Origin: Mycobacterium sp. | GTDB taxonomy: Bacteria; Actinomycetota; Actinomycetes; Mycobacteriales; Mycobacteriaceae | DNA: 36,303 nt | Direction of reading: 5' to 3' | NCBI GenBank assembly: GCA_025965895.1 | Contig: JAOPWC010000177.1 | Coordinates: forward strand, 1 to 36,303 | Shown: one piece after another, positions 31,928 through 36,303 of the stretch | How the letters are laid out: each line of letters starts with the position of its first letter | Position numbering within the stretch: position 1 is the stretch's first letter | The notes under the pieces: model-generated | Seen by the model: the letters and a program-made list of their open reading frames with translations, nothing else | What the model was told of the DNA's origin: nothing | Databases searched by the model: none | Position numbers and translations under genes: made by a program

Positions 31928-34900
31928 ATGTCGCGGATTTTTCTCAGTCACTCGAGTTTGGACTGGCGCGAGGCGCTGGCCCTGAAATCATGGCTGGCCC
32001 AGGCGGACCCGCAGCTGGCCGACGAGATCTTCCTGGATCTAGACCCGAGAAGCGGGATCGCCACCGGAGCACGGTGGAAAGAGGCCTTGAAGCGTGCCAA
32101 TGCTCGGTGTGAGGCCGTTATCTGTTTGCTGTCGGTTCGCTGGGAAGACTCTACTGAATGCCGAGTGGAATACCGGACCGCAGAAAACCTCAATAAGCAG
32201 ATCTTTTGTGCCCGGCTCGAGCCCACGACCGGTCAGGACATTACCGGCGAATGGCAGCGATGCGACCTGTTCGGTGAAGGTCACCGTACCGAAGTCACGT
32301 TCGACGATGGGCCTCCGGTGGTGTTCGCCACCGAAGGCCTGCTGCGGCTGCACGATGGAATTTCCGGCGCGGGAATCAGCGCGCACTCATTTCCGTGGCC
32401 GCCGCCGGGCTACCCGCAGCGAGTTCCGTACGGGGGGTGGGAACCCTTCGAGGAGATGGACGCCGGGGTGTTCTTCGGCCGCGACGCTCAGATTGTGCGC
32501 GCGCTGGACTCGCTGCGGGGCATGCGGCGATCGGAAGTCAACACCCTGTTCGTGGTGCTCGGCCCGTCGGGCACAGGCAAGTCGTCGTTTCTGCGGGCCG
32601 GGTTGCTGCCCCGGCTTCGCCGTGAAGACCGCCGCTACTTGGTGTTGGGCATCGTCCGACCGGCACGCCATGCGTTGACCGGCGAAACCGGCCTGGCGCA
32701 AGCGATTTACGAGACGCGGCAGCGACTTGGATTGCGGGAGCCGACGCTGGGCGAGATCAAGGCCGCCTGCCGCGACCGCGTCACCGAGCGCATCCGCGGG
32801 TGGCTGGCGCAGGCCCAGGAAACCGCTGCCGCCGCGCTGGTCGATGATGATCCGGAACGCAGGCTGCCGACGGTGGTCCTGCCGCTGGATCAGGCCGAGG
32901 AGTTGTTCACCGCCGACGCCGGTGCCGAATCGGGGCAACTGTTGCGGTTGATCCACGATCTCGCCGCACCCGCCGAGGACGGTGGGCTGGACCTGATCGT
33001 TGTCGCCACCATCCGCACCGACCGCTACGACGCGATGCAGACGGCGCCCGAATTGGCCGGCGTGGGGTCGGTGCTCTTTGATGAGCTCAAACCGATGCCG
33101 CCGACACAGTTCAAGGAGGTCATCACCGGCCCGGCCGCCCGTACCGGCGACACCCGCCATGCGCTGCAGATCGATCCCCGACTCGTCGACCAGCTGCTTG
33201 CCGACGCCTCGGCGGATACGACCGCTGGCGGCGACACCTTGCCGTTGCTGTCGCTGACTCTGGCGCGACTGTTCACCGATTACGGAGGCACCGGCGAGCT
33301 CAACCTCGCCCAGTACGACCAGATGGGCGGCATGCGCCACGTCGTGCAGAGCGAGATCGACGAGATCCTGTCCGCCGAGCCCGCCGAGCGGGCCAGGCAA
33401 TTGAGCCTGCTGCGGGAGGCGTTCATACCCTGGCTGGCTACCGTCAATCCCGGCACCGACCGGCCGCTGCGGCGCATCACGCGGTGGAAGGACCTGCCCC
33501 AGGCCAGTCTCCCGCTGATCGACGCATTCGTGGCCAAAAGGCTGATGGTCAAAGACCAGCGCAGCGGTGAAACCGTGGTAGAGGTGGCGCTGGAAAGCCT
33601 GCTGCGCCAATGGGATGAGCTGGCCGGCTGGCTGTACGAGCAGCGTGACGATCTGGCAACCGCCGAAGAGATCGAACGCGCCGCCGCCGCGTGGGATCAC
33701 AGCGGTCGCAACGAGGCATGGCTGTTGGAAGGCAGCCGCCTGGAGGACGCGGAAAAGCTCACCGAGATGTCGGCCTTCCGGGAGCGCCTCGCCCCGGCCC
33801 ACGAGTACCTGGCCGCTTCGCGGGCCCGGGAAGACGACCGCGCGCAAGTCGAGCACCGCCGCCAACAGGCCGAACTGGAGACCGCCCGAGCGCACGCCTC
33901 GGCGCTGCATAAGCGCTCTCGGATCCTGCAGGGGGTGCTTGCGGCCACCGCCGTCGTGGCTGTCGTCGCCGTCGTGGCTTTCATGCAGGCCGACACCGCG
34001 CGCCGCGACGCCCAAGACAAGTTCCGCCAAGCCACCGCCGTGCGGCTCACATCCCAGGCCGCCGACATGATCGCGGGCAATGACGCCGGCGGCGACGAGC
34101 GGGCTTTCGATGAGCTGCTCGCCGCGCGAACGCTGGTGGGCGATCCCGACGACGGTGCGCTGTTACACGCGGCGGCCCTGCGTGGGCGTTCCGAGAAAAT
34201 CGTCGACATCGGCACCGGAACTGAAGACATCGCGGTCAGCGGAAATACTGCCGCCACCGCCGGTGACGACGGGACTGTCGGGTTGTTCGACATCAACACC
34301 GGCCACCCGATCGGGCCTCCGCTCACCGGTCCGACCGCGCGGGTGGAGGGTGTCGCGTTCAGCGCCGACGGGCACCGCGTCGCCGCCGCCAGCGACGACG
34401 AGAAGGTGTGGTTGTGGAATGTCGACCGCGGCCAAAGAGTCGGCATGCCCCTGGCCGGCCATACCGCGACCGTGTGGAGCGTGGCGCTCAGTCCCGACGG
34501 GCACCTGGTTGGCAGTGCCGGCGCCGACGGCACGGTGCGGCTGTGGAACGCCGACACCGGCCAATCCATCGGCCGCCCACTGACCGGCCACATCGGCCCC
34601 GTCTACGACATCGCGTTCAGCCCGGACGGTCGGCGGGTCGCGACCGCTGGGGCCGACGGGACCGTCCGACTCTGGGATATCGCCGCCGGACAACGCGACG
34701 GGCCACCTCTGGCCGGACATGTCGCCGCGGTCTATGCCTTGGCCTTCAGCCCGGATGGCCGCCGCCTGGCCTCCGGCGGAGAAGACAAGACGATACGGCT
34801 ATGGGACGTCGATACCCGACAGCCCATTGGGCATCCGCTGGCCGGGCACACGGCGTTCATAAATCGTGTCGCGTTCAGCCCGGACGGGCACCGGGTGGCC

Positions 34901-36076
34901 TCCGCCGGAGGCGACGACACCGTGCGGGTCTGGGACGCCGACAACGCGCGACCCATCGGGGCGCCCTTGACTGGGCATACCAACCAGGCATCGGGGGTGG
35001 CGTTCAGTCCCGACGGGCACCGGCTTGTCAGCGACAGCGGCGACGGGACGCTGCGCATATGGGATGCGACTCAACCACTCGCGGGCCACACAGCCGATGT
35101 GTGGAGCGTGGCGTTCAGTCCCAACGGGCACCGCCTCGCCAGCGCGGGCGGGGATGCGACCGTACGGATCTGGGACGTCGACTCCCGCCAACCCATTGGG
35201 CCGCCGCTGGCCGGCCATACCGGTCCGGTACTGCATGTGGCGTTCAGCCCAGACGGTCACCGGCTAGCGACCACCGGTGCGGACGGCACCCTGCGCTGGT
35301 GGGACGCCGACGCCGGTCGGCCGCTCGGCGGCACCCCACCCCTGGGTCATCTGGGTGGGATGGCGTTCAGCCCGGACGGACACCGCATGGCAGTTGCGGT
35401 CGGCGATGTCGTGCAGCTCTGGAATGTCGACAACGGAGGCGGCCAACCCGTCGGCGCACCCCTGGCGGGGCACACCGACGTCGTGAACAGTGCGGTGTTC
35501 AGCCCTAACGGCCACCGCCTCGCGAGCGCAAGCGATGACCATACGGTGCGACTGTGGAATGCCGACACCGGCCAACCGTCCGGGGCTCCGTTAATCAACT
35601 CCTGGCGCGTGGACATTGTGGCGTTCAGCCCCGACGGGCACCGCCTGGCCAGTGCAGGCTCCGACGAGACCATCTCACTGTGGGATGCCGACACCGGCCA
35701 ACGCATCGGCGCTCCGCTCACTGGGCACACCGCGGTGGTTGACGGCTTGGCGTTCAGCGCCGACGGGCACCGCCTGGCCAGTGTGGGCGACGACGGCACA
35801 CTGCGGCTCTGGGATGCCGACACCTCCCAACCGATCGGGGCCCCCCTCACCGGGCAAGCCTCGGCCGTGCACGACGTAGCATTCAGCCCCGATGGTCGCC
35901 TTCTGGCCACCGCGAGTGCCGACGGCACGGTCCGGCTGTGGCCGGCCAGCGCCACACCGGCAATGCTGTGCGACAAGCTCACGGCGAATATGAGTCACAA
36001 GCAGTGGCACGACTGGATCTCGCCCGACATCGGTTACCTCGCACTGTGCCCGGGTCTTCCGGTGGCGCGTGACTGA
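31928..36076 (+). CDS. TIR-STAND NTPase-transmembrane-WD40 NLR-like protein
   Basis: This protein of 1382 residues has four parts. Residues 1-130 form a TIR domain (MSRIFLSHSS opening) with the NADase signature W72-x2-S75-x2-C78-x2-E81, where Glu81 is the expected catalytic residue. About 150-560 is a STAND NTPase with a GWEPFEEMDAGVFFGRD entry, Walker A GPSGTGKS (212-219, Lys218) and Walker B VVLPLDQAEE (Asp321), typical of nSTAND1. A coiled-coil-like charged stretch precedes one transmembrane helix at about 670-687. From about 762 to the end I count 14 WD40 blades, enough for two seven-blade propellers. Known TIR-STAND proteins sense phage or other ligands through the C-terminal repeats, oligomerise and deplete NAD. 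A membrane helix between ATPase and propeller would tether it and could put the sensor outside the cytoplasm. A MazE-type gene follows 50 bases later. Confidence 0.93.
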   Translation: MSRIFLSHSSLDWREALALKSWLAQADPQLADEIFLDLDPRSGIATGARWKEALKRANARCEAVICLLSVRWEDSTECRVEYRTAENLNKQIFCARLEPTTGQDITGEWQRCDLFGEGHRTEVTFDDGPPVVFATEGLLRLHDGISGAGISAHSFPWPPPGYPQRVPYGGWEPFEEMDAGVFFGRDAQIVRALDSLRGMRRSEVNTLFVVLGPSGTGKSSFLRAGLLPRLRREDRRYLVLGIVRPARHALTGETGLAQAIYETRQRLGLREPTLGEIKAACRDRVTERIRGWLAQAQETAAAALVDDDPERRLPTVVLPLDQAEELFTADAGAESGQLLRLIHDLAAPAEDGGLDLIVVATIRTDRYDAMQTAPELAGVGSVLFDELKPMPPTQFKEVITGPAARTGDTRHALQIDPRLVDQLLADASADTTAGGDTLPLLSLTLARLFTDYGGTGELNLAQYDQMGGMRHVVQSEIDEILSAEPAERARQLSLLREAFIPWLATVNPGTDRPLRRITRWKDLPQASLPLIDAFVAKRLMVKDQRSGETVVEVALESLLRQWDELAGWLYEQRDDLATAEEIERAAAAWDHSGRNEAWLLEGSRLEDAEKLTEMSAFRERLAPAHEYLAASRAREDDRAQVEHRRQQAELETARAHASALHKRSRILQGVLAATAVVAVVAVVAFMQADTARRDAQDKFRQATAVRLTSQAADMIAGNDAGGDERAFDELLAARTLVGDPDDGALLHAAALRGRSEKIVDIGTGTEDIAVSGNTAATAGDDGTVGLFDINTGHPIGPPLTGPTARVEGVAFSADGHRVAAASDDEKVWLWNVDRGQRVGMPLAGHTATVWSVALSPDGHLVGSAGADGTVRLWNADTGQSIGRPLTGHIGPVYDIAFSPDGRRVATAGADGTVRLWDIAAGQRDGPPLAGHVAAVYALAFSPDGRRLASGGEDKTIRLWDVDTRQPIGHPLAGHTAFINRVAFSPDGHRVASAGGDDTVRVWDADNARPIGAPLTGHTNQASGVAFSPDGHRLVSDSGDGTLRIWDATQPLAGHTADVWSVAFSPNGHRLASAGGDATVRIWDVDSRQPIGPPLAGHTGPVLHVAFSPDGHRLATTGADGTLRWWDADAGRPLGGTPPLGHLGGMAFSPDGHRMAVAVGDVVQLWNVDNGGGQPVGAPLAGHTDVVNSAVFSPNGHRLASASDDHTVRLWNADTGQPSGAPLINSWRVDIVAFSPDGHRLASAGSDETISLWDADTGQRIGAPLTGHTAVVDGLAFSADGHRLASVGDDGTLRLWDADTSQPIGAPLTGQASAVHDVAFSPDGRLLATASADGTVRLWPASATPAMLCDKLTANMSHKQWHDWISPDIGYLALCPGLPVARD
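34330..35950 (+). repeat. WD40-encoding tandem repeat array (about 129-bp units)
   Basis: Units of about 43 codons repeat with the core AFSPDGHRLASAGxDGTVRLWD and the linker QPIGAPLTGHT. I count 14 blades starting near 34216. The linker and core are so alike between blades that the DNA should recombine. Blade 7 is shortened (the linker after RIWDATQ is missing about six residues), and blades 9 to 11 vary in the linker. Confidence 0.85.
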
Positions 36077-36105
36077 GGCACAGGTGCGGGCTGCCCGACC
36101 GTCGT

Positions 36106-36119
36106 CGTTACATGTAACG
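36106..36119. promoter_or_regulatory. Perfect 14-bp palindrome, candidate MazE operator overlapping a -10
   Basis: CGTTACATGTAACG is fully self-complementary. Its right arm overlaps TAACGT (36115-36120), a TANNNT -10 placed six bases before the GTG start of the MazE-like gene, which suggests a leaderless message. Toxin-antitoxin operons are usually repressed by the antitoxin at such palindromes. Confidence 0.5.
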
Positions 36120-36126
36120 TCAGTTT

Positions 36127-36303
36127 GTGGCTAGCACACGGCAGCGGGTACGCGAATACCGCGAGCGGTTGCGCGCGCAGGGGCTTCGGCCGGTCCAGAT
36201 TTGGGTGCCCGACGTGCGGGCGCCGGAATTTGTCGCGCAAGCTCACCGCCAGTCGGCTGTGATCGCGGCCAGCGAGCATGAGGCTGACGACCAAGCATTC
36301 GTC
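36127..36303 (+). CDS. MazE-family antitoxin (DUF3018), 3' end outside the window
   Basis: The frame starts at GTG 36127 and is open for 59 codons to the window edge. It reads VASTRQRVREYRERLRAQG, then LRPVQIWVPDVRAPEF and AQAHRQSAVIAASEHEADDQAF. This closely fits the mycobacterial antitoxin MazE/DUF3018 pattern (RERLRAQGLRPVQIWVPD), whose full length is usually about 70-90 residues. A MazF toxin gene would be expected just beyond the window. An ATG further upstream (within the palindrome) is followed at once by TAA, so the GTG is the best start. Confidence 0.85.
   Translation, partial: MASTRQRVREYRERLRAQGLRPVQIWVPDVRAPEFVAQAHRQSAVIAASEHEADDQAFV

Overview
The window looks like an accessory chromosomal stretch of a Mycobacterium. 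The pointers are high G+C, a probable orthologue of the secreted lectin sMTL-13 (Rv1419), a PhoY/PhoU gene, a zinc-ribbon/class III cyclase/AAA/TPR regulator, a DUF3018 MazE-family antitoxin, and start regions with TANNNT -10 boxes. The species cannot be fixed from the sequence. No rRNA, tRNA, CRISPR array or intact insertion sequence was recognised.

Region 1 (about 1-19700) is a lipopeptide-type gene cluster. It holds a cytochrome P450 with an altered I-helix, then a 2907-residue FAAL-ACP-KS-AT-DH-ER-KR-ACP protein, then a 1788-residue NRPS (C-A-PCP) that ends in two fused KASIII-type domains. The first KASIII domain keeps Cys-His-Asn; the second has lost all three. The NRPS start overlaps the PKS stop (ATGTATAG), so they should be co-translated. 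A two-gene MacB/LolCDE-type ABC transporter (permease and ATPase) converges on the NRPS and is the natural export candidate. Inferred logic: FAAL activates a fatty acid, the PKS module extends it with full reduction, the C-A-PCP module adds one amino acid, and the tandem KASIII head releases or further condenses the chain. There is no thioesterase or reductase domain.

Region 2 (20127-24045, minus) is an overlapping pair: an alpha-dioxygenase/cyclooxygenase-like haem peroxidase with a TPR-like N-terminus and a divergent lipoxygenase-like protein. This suggests oxylipin chemistry on fatty acids, possibly linked to region 1.

Region 3 (24609-31437) carries a cyclase/AAA/TPR regulator, an FAD-dependent monooxygenase-like protein preceded by a clear inverted repeat, a secreted ricin-type lectin (minus) and a PhoU regulator that looks leaderless.

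Region 4 (31928-36303) holds a TIR-STAND-transmembrane-14xWD40 protein with an intact TIR glutamate, resembling NLR-like antiphage effectors. It is followed by the start of a MazE-family antitoxin gene behind a 14-bp perfect palindrome. This end may be a defence or toxin-antitoxin island.
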